Shown piece after piece: positions 50,864 through 59,790 of a stretch of 64,000 nt of DNA (positions are counted from its first letter, which is position 1; each line of letters opens with the position of its first letter). Under the pieces are notes generated by a model, which ran no database searches, had not been told where the DNA came from, and saw nothing but the letters and a program-made list of their open reading frames with translations. The stretch is from JAVVHH01 sp964657565 (GTDB lineage: Bacteria; Pseudomonadota; Alphaproteobacteria; Acetobacterales; Acetobacteraceae). The DNA lies in NCBI GenBank assembly GCA_964657565.1, contig CAZZVQ010000012.1:11071-75070 (forward strand). The letters run 5' to 3'. A program made the translations under genes and the position numbers.

Positions 50864-51847
50864 ATGGGCACGATGTTGCGGCACTTGGGGTTGGCACTCT
50901 TGCTAGCGGGCCTCGCCGGGCCGGTCTGGGCGCAGGGCCAGCATGTTAGCGTCTATACCGCGCACGAAGCGGCCATCATCGAAGCCATGGTCCCGCCGTT
51001 CGAGAAGGAAACCGGCATCAAGGTCGATATCGTCAAGGGCGGCGGCGGGGACCTGCTGAACCGGGTGCGCGCCGAGGCGGCGCAACCCCGGGCGGACGTG
51101 GTCTGGTCGGTCGGCCCCGATATCCTGGAGGCCAACGCCCGCCTGCTCGAGGCCTACAAGCCGGCCGGCTACGATGCGGTCCTGGACCCGAAATTCCCCG
51201 TCACCGGCGTCTGGCTGCCCTATACCGGCACCGTCATGGTGCTGGCGGTCAACACCCAGAAGCTCCAGCCCGGCGACTACCCAAGCACCTGGTCGGACCT
51301 GGCCGAGCCGAAATGGAAGGGCCTGGTCTCCTCGGCGCGCGCCGACAGCTCCTCCTCCGCGTTCAGCCAGTTCGTCACCATCCTGCTGTGCTACGGCGAC
51401 AAGGGACCCGACATCTACAAGCGCATATTCGCCAATTTCATCCTGGCCGACAGCTCCGGCGCCGTGCCGCGCTACGTCAGCGACGGCGAGGCGGCGGTCG
51501 GCCTGACGCTGGAGGACGGCGCGCTGCAATACGCCAAGAATGGCGGGCACGTGGCGATCGTATATCCGGCGGACGGGACCTTGGTGAACGCCGACGGCGT
51601 CGCCCTGGTCAAGGGCGCGCCGCACCCGGCCGAGGCCCGCCGCTTCATCGACTACATCATGTCCAAGCCGGCGCAGGAGATCCTGGTCGGCACCGTCGGC
51701 CGCCGCTCCATCCGCACCGACGTCGCGCCCGGCCCAGGCGCCAAGCCGCTCGCCGACATCAAGGCCGTGCCCTACGACACCGACGACGTCGGCAAGCGGC
51801 GCGCGGCGCTGCTCGCCCAGTGGCGCAAGATCGCGGACGGCCAGTAG
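50864..51847 (+). CDS. Periplasmic substrate-binding protein, family 1 (FbpA-like)
   Basis: The 327-residue protein has a signal peptide (LRHLGLALLLAGLAGPVWA) and then the FbpA-type binding fold: VSVYTAHEAAIIEAMVPPFEKETGI, a glycine-rich loop KGGGGDLLNRVRAEAAQP, PADVVW-like ADVVWSVGPD, TWSDLAEPKWKGLV and the C-terminal EARRFIDYIMSKPAQEIL. Members bind ferric iron, aminophosphonates, thiamine or similar small molecules. The tyrosines that hold iron in FbpA cannot be confirmed here. Divergent placement next to its ATPase and permease genes suggests one control region (50779-50863). The ATG at 50864 is preferred; one three codons later is possible. Confidence 0.9.
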   Translation: MGTMLRHLGLALLLAGLAGPVWAQGQHVSVYTAHEAAIIEAMVPPFEKETGIKVDIVKGGGGDLLNRVRAEAAQPRADVVWSVGPDILEANARLLEAYKPAGYDAVLDPKFPVTGVWLPYTGTVMVLAVNTQKLQPGDYPSTWSDLAEPKWKGLVSSARADSSSSAFSQFVTILLCYGDKGPDIYKRIFANFILADSSGAVPRYVSDGEAAVGLTLEDGALQYAKNGGHVAIVYPADGTLVNADGVALVKGAPHPAEARRFIDYIMSKPAQEILVGTVGRRSIRTDVAPGPGAKPLADIKAVPYDTDDVGKRRAALLAQWRKIADGQ

Positions 51848-51849
51848 CC

Positions 51850-52851
51850 ATGCTCATCGAAGCCTTCAGCACCGGCAAGGACCCGGCCCGGCCGGAGGCG
51901 AACGAAGACCGCCTCGTCATTCTGCCCGGCCGGCTCTACGCGGTGCTCGACGGCGTCAGCGCCCGCAGCCCGGCGCGCTACGACGGCATGCTCTCCGGCC
52001 AGTTCGCCGCCGTGCTCGCCCAATCCGCGCTGGAGCGCGGGCTGCCGCGGGACGGCCTGGCCGTCGTCGCGGGGCTCACCAAGGCCCTCGCCGGCGCCAG
52101 CGAGCGGCTCGGGCTGAAGGGGGCGCCGGCCGGCTTGCGCCTGTCGACCACGATGGCGCTGGTGCTGGATCACGGCGAACAAGTCGAGATCATCCTGGTC
52201 GGCGACAGCGGCGTGCGGGTCGACGGCAAGGCGATCCACCACATGACCAAAGTGCTGGACAGCATCACCGCCGCCCTGCGCACCGCCGCCTGGCTCCGCG
52301 CCAGCCGCGTGACGGACGACCCGGTGGTGCAGGAGCGCCTGTCCCGTGCCGTGGTGATGCACGGGACCGCCAGCGCGGAGGGATGGAGCGAGGCGGACCT
52401 GCGCGCGGTGGCCACCACCGCCGCTTCCGCCTGCGCCCAGCGCTTCCCCGAGGTGCCGGCCGATCTGGTTGCCGAGTTGCTGCGCGGCGGCATCGTCAAC
52501 GCCCAGGGCCGCCACCAGAACAACCCGGACTCGCTGCTCGGCTACGGCTGCCTCGACGGCACGGCCATCCCGGAACGCTTCATCGGCCGCCTGCTGCTGA
52601 AGGCGCCGCAGCAGATCGAGTTGTTCAGCGACGGCTACTTCGCGCCGGGTCCCGGCTTCGGCGTCGCCTCGTGGGAGGAGCGGTTCGCCGAAGTCGAGCA
52701 CGAGGATCCGGCCAAGATCGCCCGCTACGCCTCCGTCAGGGGCTCCATCGCCGGCATGTGGTCGGACGACCGCACCTATCTCGGGGTCCGCAAAGCCGAG
52801 ACTCCGCCCTCCCCGCCGCAAGCACCGCAACCAGAGCCATCACACTCCTAG
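51850..52851 (+). CDS. PP2C-like serine/threonine phosphatase
   Basis: The 333-residue protein shows PP2C metal-binding motifs: NED at 18-20, DG at 34-35 (YAVLDGVSARS), GDSGVRVDG near residue 118, and FSDGYFAPG near residue 259. These aspartates hold two metal ions in protein phosphatases. A Pro-rich tail (PPSPPQAPQPEPSHS) ends the protein. It starts two bases after the binding-protein stop, so it is co-transcribed with it. A phosphatase so close to an ABC importer gene is unusual and might tune transport or act on the substrate. The last 12 bases overlap the end of the convergent PLP enzyme gene. Confidence 0.78.
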   Translation: MLIEAFSTGKDPARPEANEDRLVILPGRLYAVLDGVSARSPARYDGMLSGQFAAVLAQSALERGLPRDGLAVVAGLTKALAGASERLGLKGAPAGLRLSTTMALVLDHGEQVEIILVGDSGVRVDGKAIHHMTKVLDSITAALRTAAWLRASRVTDDPVVQERLSRAVVMHGTASAEGWSEADLRAVATTAASACAQRFPEVPADLVAELLRGGIVNAQGRHQNNPDSLLGYGCLDGTAIPERFIGRLLLKAPQQIELFSDGYFAPGPGFGVASWEERFAEVEHEDPAKIARYASVRGSIAGMWSDDRTYLGVRKAETPPSPPQAPQPEPSHS

Positions 52852-53964
52852 CGCAAGCTGCAAGTCGTCGATCAGCTCGCTTGCATCCTCCAGCCCCACC
52901 GACAAGCGGATCAGCGTCGGCGGACAATCCGAGTCGGGCCCTTCCGTGGTCAGCCGGTGTTCGACCAGGCTCTCGGTCGAGCCGAGCGACGTCGCCCGCC
53001 GGAACACGCGGAACCGGCCGACTACGGCCAACGCGTCGGCCGCCGACGCGCCGGTCTGGAACGACATCATGCCTCCGAAGCCGCACGCGAACTGCCGGGT
53101 CGCCATGCCGTGCCACGGATCGGCCGGCAGCCCCGGATAGTGCACGGCCGTCACCGCCGCATGCGCCGCCAACGCCTCGGCGATCCGCAGGCACGAGGCC
53201 GAGGCCCGCTCCATCCGCAGCGCCAGCGTGCGCATGCCGCGCAGCAGCAGCCACCCCTCGAACGGCGGCAGCACGCTGCCGTGCCGGGTCCGCGTCTCGA
53301 CGAGGCCTTGCCACCAGGGACCGTCCTCGGCCGCCACGAGCACGCCGGCCAGCAAATCGCCATGGCCGTTGAGGTATTTCGTCGCCGAGTGCAGCACCAG
53401 ATCGGCGCCCAGACGCAGCGGCGTGCACAGGATCGGCGTCGCCACCGTCGCGTCCACCAAGAGCTTCGCCCCCGCCCCATGCGCCAGCGCCGCGAGTCCG
53501 GCGATGTCCGGCACGCGCCAGAGCGGGTTGGTCGGGCATTCCGACCAGACCAGCCGGGTCTGCCCCGGACGCAGCGCGCCGCGCACCGCATCGAGATCGG
53601 TCAGGTCGACCCGGTCCACCGCCACGCCCCAGCGCTCGCCGAACGCCCGGAAGATACGGGCGAACTCGTAATAGGCGCCGACATCGAACAGCACGTGGTC
53701 GCCCGGCCGCAACAGGGCCAGCATCGATTGTGCGACCGCGGCCCCGGAGGTGAACGCCGCGGCGACGGCGCCGCCCTCCAAGGCGACCATGAGCGATTCG
53801 ACCAGCAGCGCGGCGCTGTTGCCGGAGCGCCCGTAGCCGCTGGCAGCGTCGCCCTCCGTCCCCGCCCGGCGGCTGGTCACGCCCAGATGCAGCGGCGGCA
53901 CGAGCGCCCCCGTCGCCCCGTCGCTGAAATGGTCGAGTTGGGCGAGGATCGTGGCGGGAGTCAT
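52840..53964 (-). CDS. Cys/Met metabolism PLP-dependent enzyme (cystathionine gamma-synthase/lyase type)
   Basis: The 374-residue PLP enzyme has the family pattern GATGALVPPLHLGVTSRR, YGRSGNSAALLVESLMVALEGG, VWSECPTNPLWRVPDIAGLAALAH, the lysine that binds PLP in LHSATKYLNGHGDLLAG and the C-terminal SLGSTESLVEHRL. These enzymes make or cleave cystathionine, or cleave methionine or cysteine. Which reaction it does cannot be decided. The ATG at 53964 begins MTPATILAQLDHF; upstream in-frame codons look like non-coding sequence. It runs against the phosphatase gene and is divergent from the M20 gene. Confidence 0.88.
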   Translation of the reverse strand: MTPATILAQLDHFSDGATGALVPPLHLGVTSRRAGTEGDAASGYGRSGNSAALLVESLMVALEGGAVAAAFTSGAAVAQSMLALLRPGDHVLFDVGAYYEFARIFRAFGERWGVAVDRVDLTDLDAVRGALRPGQTRLVWSECPTNPLWRVPDIAGLAALAHGAGAKLLVDATVATPILCTPLRLGADLVLHSATKYLNGHGDLLAGVLVAAEDGPWWQGLVETRTRHGSVLPPFEGWLLLRGMRTLALRMERASASCLRIAEALAAHAAVTAVHYPGLPADPWHGMATRQFACGFGGMMSFQTGASAADALAVVGRFRVFRRATSLGSTESLVEHRLTTEGPDSDCPPTLIRLSVGLEDASELIDDLQLALGV

Positions 53965-54029
53965 CGGCGCCACGCTATGCTTGAGATTTGCGCATTGTCG
54001 ATCCAGCCCCTGCCGCATACCGTGACACC

Positions 54030-55235
54030 ATGACGACATCGATAGCGACCAACGACCGCGTGAACGATTTGACGGCACTGCTCGAGCAGCGGATCGAGAC
54101 GATCGAGCCCGCGCTCATCGCCGTCCGGCGCGACATCCACGCCCATCCCGAGCTGGGCATGGAGACCCCGCGCACCGCCGCCCTGGTCGCCGCCGAGCTG
54201 ACCCGGCTCGGCCTGTCGCCGCGCACCGGCGTCGGCGGCCATGGCGTGACGGCCGAGATCGAGGGCGGCGCACCCGGCCCGACCCTGCTGATCCGCGCCG
54301 ACATGGACGCGCTGCCGATCCCCGAGCAGACCGGCCTACCCTTCGCCAGCACCATCCCGGGCCGCATGCACGCCTGCGGCCACGACATCCACACCGCGAC
54401 GCTGCTCGGCGTCAGCGAAGTGCTGACCGGGCTGGCACCGCAACTACGCGGCCGGGTCCGGCTGGTGTTCCAACCGGCGGAGGAGACGGTCGAGAGCGGG
54501 GCCGAGGCCATGGTCGCCGCCGGCGCGGCCGATGGCGCCGACCTTGCGCTGGCCTTCCACAACCGCCCGGAGATGCCGGTCGGCCATTTCGCCTACACTC
54601 GCGGCGCCGCCACCGCATCGGCGGACGAGTTCGACGTGGTGCTCACCGGGCGCTCCGGCCACGCCGCCCGGCCGCACGCGGCGCTGGACCCGATCGTCGC
54701 CGCCGCCTCCATCATCATGCAGCTGCAGACCGCCATCTCGCGCACCATGAACCCGCTACAATCCGCCGTGCTCACCGTCGGGCACATCGAGGGCGGCGCC
54801 ACCCACAACATCATCCCCGACCGCTGCCTGTTCCGCGGCACCGTCCGCTGCCGGTCGGAGGCCTCGCGCGACGAGATGGAGGCAGCCTTCCGCCGCATCT
54901 GCACCGGCGGCGCCGCGGCCATGGGCGTCGAGTGCGACATCACCTACCACCGCGGCGCGCCCGCCCTGATCAACGACGACGGCGTCGTCGACAAGACCAT
55001 CCGCGCCGTCGCCGCCCAGTTCGGCGAGGAGAAGCTCGAGCAGCTCCAAGGCGCGTTCGGCGCCGAGGATTTCTCTTATTTCTCCGAGCGCATCCCCTCC
55101 TGCCAGCTCCTCGTCGGCGCCTCGCAGCCCGGCCGCGACGACCACGTCCACAACTCGGACTACCAGCCCGACGAGCGCTGCATCGCCGCCGGCGTCGCCG
55201 CCCTATCGCGGGCGGCACTGGATATCCTCTCCTGA
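54030..55235 (+). CDS. M20 family amidohydrolase (hippurate hydrolase/aminoacylase type)
   Basis: The 401-residue metallohydrolase has RRDIHAHPELGMETPRTAA, LLIRADMDALPIPEQTG, the metal ligands in MHACGHDIHTATLLG and QPAEETVESGAEAM, the dimerisation-domain segment SGHAARPHAALDPI and the C-terminal GAEDFSYFSERIP with VHNSDY. Members remove acyl groups from amino acids or related amides in the cytoplasm. No signal peptide is visible. The start at 54030 (MTTSIATND) is a choice; an upstream ATG at 53988 would add 14 residues, and neither has a strong ribosome site. Confidence 0.9.
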   Translation: MTTSIATNDRVNDLTALLEQRIETIEPALIAVRRDIHAHPELGMETPRTAALVAAELTRLGLSPRTGVGGHGVTAEIEGGAPGPTLLIRADMDALPIPEQTGLPFASTIPGRMHACGHDIHTATLLGVSEVLTGLAPQLRGRVRLVFQPAEETVESGAEAMVAAGAADGADLALAFHNRPEMPVGHFAYTRGAATASADEFDVVLTGRSGHAARPHAALDPIVAAASIIMQLQTAISRTMNPLQSAVLTVGHIEGGATHNIIPDRCLFRGTVRCRSEASRDEMEAAFRRICTGGAAAMGVECDITYHRGAPALINDDGVVDKTIRAVAAQFGEEKLEQLQGAFGAEDFSYFSERIPSCQLLVGASQPGRDDHVHNSDYQPDERCIAAGVAALSRAALDILS

Positions 55236-55283
55236 GAAAGGACGGCAACGCATCTTTTATCGCGTTAAGCTATGGAGCGCTGC

Positions 55284-56426
55284 ATGCCCGACCTGTTCAG
55301 CCCCTACACCCTGAAGGGCGTGACGCTCCGCAACCGGATCGCGATGTCGCCGATGACGATGTATCGCTCGCCGCCGGACGGCACCATGGGCGACTACCAT
55401 GTCATGCTGATGGGCTCGCGGGCGGCGGGCGGGTTCGGGCTGGTGTTCCCGGAGCAGATCGCCATCACGCCGGATGGCCGCACCAGCACCTCTTGCGCCG
55501 GGATCTGGGACGACGATCAGATCGAGGGCCTGGCCCGGGTCTGCCGCATCGTCAAGGAGATGGGGGCGGTGCCGGCGATCCAGCTCGGCCATACCGGGCG
55601 CAAGGGCAGCGAGCAGAAGCCCTGGGAGGGCAAGCTGCAGATCGCGCCGGACCACGAGGATGGCTGGCAGGTGCGCGGCCCGTCGCCGATCACCTATGGC
55701 GGGCGCTACACCTATCCGGTGCAGGAGTTGAGCGTGGCTGAGATCCACGATCTGCACCAGGCGTATGCCGACGCGGCGCGGCGGGCGGCGGAGGCCGGGT
55801 TCGAGTGGCTGGAGATGCATTTCGCGCATGGCTATCTCGGCGCGAGCTTCTTCTCGCCGCTGGCGAACCAGCGCACCGACGCATACGGCGGCAGCCTGGA
55901 GAACCGGCTGCGCTTTCACCGCGAGGCGCTGGACGCCGTGCGCGCGGTCTGGCCGGAGCGGCTGCCGCTGACGATGCGGCTCGGGTCGGACGATTTCCAT
56001 CCGGACGGGGTGCAGTTCGACGATGCCGTCTGGGCCGTCGGGCAACTCAAGCAGCACGGGCTCGACCTGGCCGATCTGAGCCTCGGCATGAACACCGACG
56101 ACATGAAGGAGCCGCCGTTCTCGCAGGCGGCCTTCATGGTCGAGCGCGGCAACCGGGTGCGGCGCGAGGTCGGCATCCCGATCGCGGTGAGCTGGAACCT
56201 CGGCACCCCGGCGGTCGCCGACCGCATGATCCGCGACGAGCTCATCGACCTCGTCTTCCTCGGCCGGCCCGCGCTGGCCAATCCGCACTGGCCGGTCTGG
56301 GCGGCGCGGGAGCTGGCGCATAACGACCCGTTCTCAATTTTGCCGCAGGATTGGTCGTGGTGGTTGAACAACCGCCCGGGCTCGGAGAACTCGCACGGCT
56401 GGCCAGCGCCTGCCATTCAGGCGTAA
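55284..56426 (+). CDS. NADH:flavin oxidoreductase, old yellow enzyme family
   Basis: The 380-residue FMN barrel enzyme begins LFSPYTLKGVTLRNRIAMSPMTMY and has SCAGIWDDDQIEGLARVCRIVKE, AIQLGHTGRKGS, the substrate region HFAHGYLGASFFSPLANQR with YGGSLENRLRF, and LVFLGRPALANPHWP. It resembles the YqjM/NamA branch, which reduces activated C=C bonds with NADPH. I choose 55284 because GGAG (55274-55277) sits six bases before it; the ATG twelve bases upstream lacks such a site. It is followed by the decarboxylase gene 31 bases later on the same strand. Confidence 0.9.
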   Translation: MPDLFSPYTLKGVTLRNRIAMSPMTMYRSPPDGTMGDYHVMLMGSRAAGGFGLVFPEQIAITPDGRTSTSCAGIWDDDQIEGLARVCRIVKEMGAVPAIQLGHTGRKGSEQKPWEGKLQIAPDHEDGWQVRGPSPITYGGRYTYPVQELSVAEIHDLHQAYADAARRAAEAGFEWLEMHFAHGYLGASFFSPLANQRTDAYGGSLENRLRFHREALDAVRAVWPERLPLTMRLGSDDFHPDGVQFDDAVWAVGQLKQHGLDLADLSLGMNTDDMKEPPFSQAAFMVERGNRVRREVGIPIAVSWNLGTPAVADRMIRDELIDLVFLGRPALANPHWPVWAARELAHNDPFSILPQDWSWWLNNRPGSENSHGWPAPAIQA

Positions 56427-56457
56427 GAGCCCGCTCGACTCCACCCCGTAGGGAAAC

Positions 56458-58839
56458 ATGGAATACGAGCGGCACTTCAAGTTCCTGATCTGCGCGCCCT
56501 CTTTCAACGACGCCGATCTGGATTGGCTGCGGCTGCAGCAGATCGTGCGCGAGACGGAGCGGCTGGGCTTCAGCGTGCTCGTCGCGCGCAGCACCGACGA
56601 TGCGGAGCTGGCGATCCAGACCGACGCGGCGATCGGCTGCATGGTGGTCGACTGGGGCAAGAAGGGCGTGCTCAGCAAGCCGGCCGGGCTGATCTCGCTG
56701 GTGCGCAAGCGCGGGCTGGAGATGCCGATCATGCTGATGCTGCGGCGCAAGCGGCTCGAGGACGTGCCGGTCGACGTGCTGAACCACACCGACGGCACCA
56801 TCTTCCTGTCCGAAGAAACCCCGGCCTTCATCGCGCTAAACCTCGCGAGCCGGCTGCGCAACTACGCCGCGACGCTGCGGACGCCGTTCTTCGGCGCCCT
56901 GCTGGACTATTCCGAACAGGGCAACCAGCTCTGGACCTGCCCGGGCCATAACGGCGGCATCTTCTACAGCCGCAGCCCGATCGGCCGTATCTTCACCGAG
57001 CATCTCGGCCCCGCCATCTTCCGCGACGATCTCGACAATTCGGTCGTCGAGATGGGAGACCTGCTGACCCATGAGGGCCCGGCGCTCGAGGCCGAGAAGG
57101 CGGCCGCGCGCATCTTCGGCGCCGAGCGGACCTATTTCGTGCTCAACGGCACCTCGTCGTCCAACAAGATCGTGCTCGGCGCCTTGGTCGCGCCCGGCGA
57201 CCTCGTGCTGTTCGACCGCAACAACCACAAGGCCGCCCATCACGGCGCCCTGCTGCTCGGCGGCGGCATCCCGATCTACCTGCCCACCGACCGCAACGCT
57301 TACGGGATGGTCGGCCCGATCGATTACGAGGCGCTGGACGAGACCCGCATCCGCGAGGCCATCCGCACCAATCCGCTGGTGACCGACCCCGACGCCTGGA
57401 AGGCCGAGCGCCCGCTGCGGGTCGCCGTGATCGAGCAGTGCACCTATGACGGGACCATCTACGACGCGCACCTGATCCTGAAGCGCCTCGGCCATCTCTG
57501 CGACTACATCCTGTTCGACGAGGCCTGGGCCGGGTTCATGAAGTTCCACCCGCTATTCGCCAAGCGCTTCGCCATGGGGCTGAACACGCTCGACAAGGAC
57601 CAGCCCGGCATCTTCGCCACCCAATCGACGCACAAGCAATTGGCCAGCTTCTCGCAGGCGTCGCAGATCCATGTGCGCGACAACCACATCAAGGGGCAGC
57701 GCCGCCGGGTCGAGGCGCGGCGGTTCAACGAGAGCTTCCTGCTGCACGCCAGCACCAGCCCGTTCTACCCGATCTTCGCCTCGCTCGACGTCGGCGCCCA
57801 TATGATGAAGGGCCGCTCCGGCATGGTGCTGTGGGACGACACCATCCGGCTCGGGATCGAGCTACGCAAGAAATTGCGCATGATCCGCCGCGAATACGAC
57901 GCCAAGGAAGCCGACCCGGCCCGGCGCTGGTTCCCCGACCCGTTCGTCCCCCACACCGTGCTCTGGAAAGCGCCCGGCGAGGAGATCGCCCGCGAGATCC
58001 CGTGGGAGGACGTGCCGACCGACGACCTCGTCGCCAACCCGGACTACTGGGCGCTGGCGCCGGAGCGGAACTGGCACGGCTTCACCCGCATCGCGCCGGG
58101 CTACGCGATGACCGATCCGAACAAGCTGACGCTGCTGATGCCGGGCTTCGACCGGGTGACGGGCCAGTATCAGGAGCACGGGGTGCCCGCGGTGCTGCTG
58201 GCCGAATACCTTCGCGAGAATCGCATCGTGCCGGAGAAGAACGACCTGCACAGCATCCTGTTCCTGCTGACCCCCGGCGTGGAGAGCAGCAAGGCGGGCA
58301 CGCTGCTGAGCTGGCTGGTGACGTTCAAGCGGCTGCACGACGAGAACGCCAAGCTGCAGGACGTCATCCCGAACTTCGTCCGCAAGCGGCCTTCTCGCTA
58401 CCAGGGCGTCGGCCTGCGCGACCTGTGTGGCGAGATGCACCGGTTCTATCGCGACCAGGACATCAGCCAGTTGCAGCGGCAGCAATTCGAGGCGGATTAC
58501 CTGCCGGAGTTGGTGATGAGCCCGCAGGAGGCGTCGCAACTGCTCACCCGCAACCGGGTGGAGTATGTGCCGATCAGCGAGATCCGCGGCCGGGTCGCGG
58601 CGACGCTGATGCTGGTCTATCCGCCTGGCATCGCGCTGATGGTTCCCGGCGAGCGGATCGGGCGCAACTCGTCGCCGATGGTGGATTACATGCTGGCGTT
58701 CGAGGCGCTGGAGAACGCGTTCCCCGGCCTGAGCACCGAGATCCAAGGCGTCTACCGCGAGACCCAGCCCGGCGGTGGGGTACGCTTTTATACGTACGTT
58801 ATCGCGCGCGAGAGCGAAGGTGGCGCGACGGGACGCTGA
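56458..58839 (+). CDS. Orn/Lys/Arg decarboxylase (large PLP enzyme)
   Basis: The 793-residue enzyme has the three-part plan of the inducible basic amino acid decarboxylases. There is an N-terminal receiver-like wing (to about residue 130), the PLP core with WTCPGHNGGIFYSRSP, YFVLNGTSSSNKIV, DEAWAGFMKFHP and the PLP lysine K393 in QSTHKQLASFSQASQ, and a C-terminal domain (PGIALMVPGERIG). It decarboxylates ornithine, lysine or arginine to a polyamine-type amine, supporting acid resistance or polyamine synthesis; the substrate cannot be fixed. Length is normal, and no partner antiporter gene is nearby. Confidence 0.9.
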   Translation: MEYERHFKFLICAPSFNDADLDWLRLQQIVRETERLGFSVLVARSTDDAELAIQTDAAIGCMVVDWGKKGVLSKPAGLISLVRKRGLEMPIMLMLRRKRLEDVPVDVLNHTDGTIFLSEETPAFIALNLASRLRNYAATLRTPFFGALLDYSEQGNQLWTCPGHNGGIFYSRSPIGRIFTEHLGPAIFRDDLDNSVVEMGDLLTHEGPALEAEKAAARIFGAERTYFVLNGTSSSNKIVLGALVAPGDLVLFDRNNHKAAHHGALLLGGGIPIYLPTDRNAYGMVGPIDYEALDETRIREAIRTNPLVTDPDAWKAERPLRVAVIEQCTYDGTIYDAHLILKRLGHLCDYILFDEAWAGFMKFHPLFAKRFAMGLNTLDKDQPGIFATQSTHKQLASFSQASQIHVRDNHIKGQRRRVEARRFNESFLLHASTSPFYPIFASLDVGAHMMKGRSGMVLWDDTIRLGIELRKKLRMIRREYDAKEADPARRWFPDPFVPHTVLWKAPGEEIAREIPWEDVPTDDLVANPDYWALAPERNWHGFTRIAPGYAMTDPNKLTLLMPGFDRVTGQYQEHGVPAVLLAEYLRENRIVPEKNDLHSILFLLTPGVESSKAGTLLSWLVTFKRLHDENAKLQDVIPNFVRKRPSRYQGVGLRDLCGEMHRFYRDQDISQLQRQQFEADYLPELVMSPQEASQLLTRNRVEYVPISEIRGRVAATLMLVYPPGIALMVPGERIGRNSSPMVDYMLAFEALENAFPGLSTEIQGVYRETQPGGGVRFYTYVIARESEGGATGR

Positions 58840-58850
58840 CAGGGCGGGAC

Positions 58851-58976
58851 GTGCCGGACGAGCCTGAACCGCCGCTCGTCCGCCTGCCGGGCTTCTACCC
58901 CGACGCGCTGCGCACGGCGGTCGTCCATGTCGGCGACGGGTGGTTGTCGCGGGTGCTGACAATGGGGGGCGGGTAG
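58851..58976 (+). CDS. Possible small protein of 41 residues
   Basis: A GTG start at 58851, twelve bases after the decarboxylase stop and with a weak GGGA site, opens a frame giving MPDEPEPPLVRLPGFYPDA and ending GWLSRVLTMGGG. Third codon positions are almost all G or C, as in the real genes around it, which is the main reason to list it. I recognise no family. It may be a small accessory gene of the decarboxylase unit or the end of a decayed gene. Confidence 0.35.
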   Translation: MPDEPEPPLVRLPGFYPDALRTAVVHVGDGWLSRVLTMGGG

Positions 58977-58988
58977 CCGCTTGATCCT

Positions 58989-59047
58989 GGTGGGCTAAAG
59001 CCCACCCTACGCCGTTACGTCCCTTGTAGGGTGGGCTTTAGCCCACC
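58989..59047. terminator. Complete palindromic dispersed repeat pair between convergent genes
   Basis: Bases 58989-59010 and 59026-59047 are 22-base perfect inverted complements separated by 15 bases. Each arm also folds on itself (ggtgggct / agcccacc). It is the same element as at 43888-43933. It lies between the decarboxylase unit and the suf operon end and would act as a strong two-way terminator. Such gtagggtgggc-type repeats occur widely in bacterial genomes. Confidence 0.85.
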
Positions 59048-59056
59048 GCGCGTCGG

Positions 59057-59425
59057 TTATACGTGGAAGCTCTCGCCGCAGCCGCAGCGGCCCTTCTCAT
59101 TGGGATTGTGGAACGTGAAGCCGCTCGTCAGCGACTTCACCTCGTAATCCATCTCCGTCCCGATCAGGAACAGGCTCGCCTTGCGGTCCACCAGCACCGT
59201 CAACCCTTGGCTGGTCACGACCTCGTCGCCCGGGCCGGGTCCCGGCACCCAGTCCATCGTATAGGACAGGCCGGAACAGCCCTTGGTGTTGACGCTGATG
59301 CGCAGCAGCATCCCCTGGCGGCCATTCCCGTACAGCGAGCGCAACCGTTCGGCCGCTGCGTCGGTCAACTGCATCAGCGGCGGCAGGGCGCGCGGCTTGC
59401 GGGTTTGCGTCGTGACATCGGACAT
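59057..59425 (-). CDS. sufA: A-type Fe-S carrier protein (SufA/ErpA-like)
   Basis: The 122-residue HesB/IscA-fold protein has the three cluster-binding cysteines, one in NTKGCSGLSYTMDW and two in GRCGCGESFHV, and the core LTDAAAERLRSLYG. It takes Fe-S clusters from the Suf scaffold and passes them to target enzymes. It is the last gene of the suf operon, eleven bases after sufT. Whether it is orthologous to SufA or ErpA cannot be told. The ATG at 59425 (MSDVTTQTRKPRALP) is chosen; the open frame continues upstream but overlaps sufT. Confidence 0.9.
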   Translation of the reverse strand: MSDVTTQTRKPRALPPLMQLTDAAAERLRSLYGNGRQGMLLRISVNTKGCSGLSYTMDWVPGPGPGDEVVTSQGLTVLVDRKASLFLIGTEMDYEVKSLTSGFTFHNPNEKGRCGCGESFHV

Positions 59426-59436
59426 CGTTGTTGCCC

Positions 59437-59790
59437 TTAGAACATGTTGAGGCTGAGACGGGCGTCTTCGGTCATGCGGCTGGGGTCCCAGGGTGGGTCC
59501 CACACCGTATCGACCGTGCAGCTCGAGACATACGGCACCGCCATGATCGCATCGCGGACCATGATCGGCAGCTCCTGCGCGCTCGGACACCCGGGCGCCG
59601 TCAACGTCATCTCGACCTTGACCGCATTCGCATCGTCGATCTCCACCGCGTAGATCAGGCCGAGCTCATAGATATTGACCGGGATCTCCGGGTCATAGAC
59701 CGTGCCGATCGCTTCGATGATCGCGTCCTCGTTCGGCTTACTGGCCGGCACCCCGTCCGGGGTCCAGCTCTCGACAGTCCCGTCACTCAC
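59437..59790 (-). CDS. sufT: SufT-like MIP18/DUF59 Fe-S assembly factor
   Basis: The 117-residue protein has the DUF59 pattern IIEAIGTVYDPEIPVNIYELGLIY, VKVEMTLTAPGCPSAQELP and DTVWDPPWDPSRMTEDAR. SufT-type proteins help mature Fe-S clusters, especially under high demand. It overlaps the sufU end by eight bases and sits between sufU and sufA, which is a common order in SUF operons of alphaproteobacteria. Confidence 0.92.
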   Translation of the reverse strand: MSDGTVESWTPDGVPASKPNEDAIIEAIGTVYDPEIPVNIYELGLIYAVEIDDANAVKVEMTLTAPGCPSAQELPIMVRDAIMAVPYVSSCTVDTVWDPPWDPSRMTEDARLSLNMF

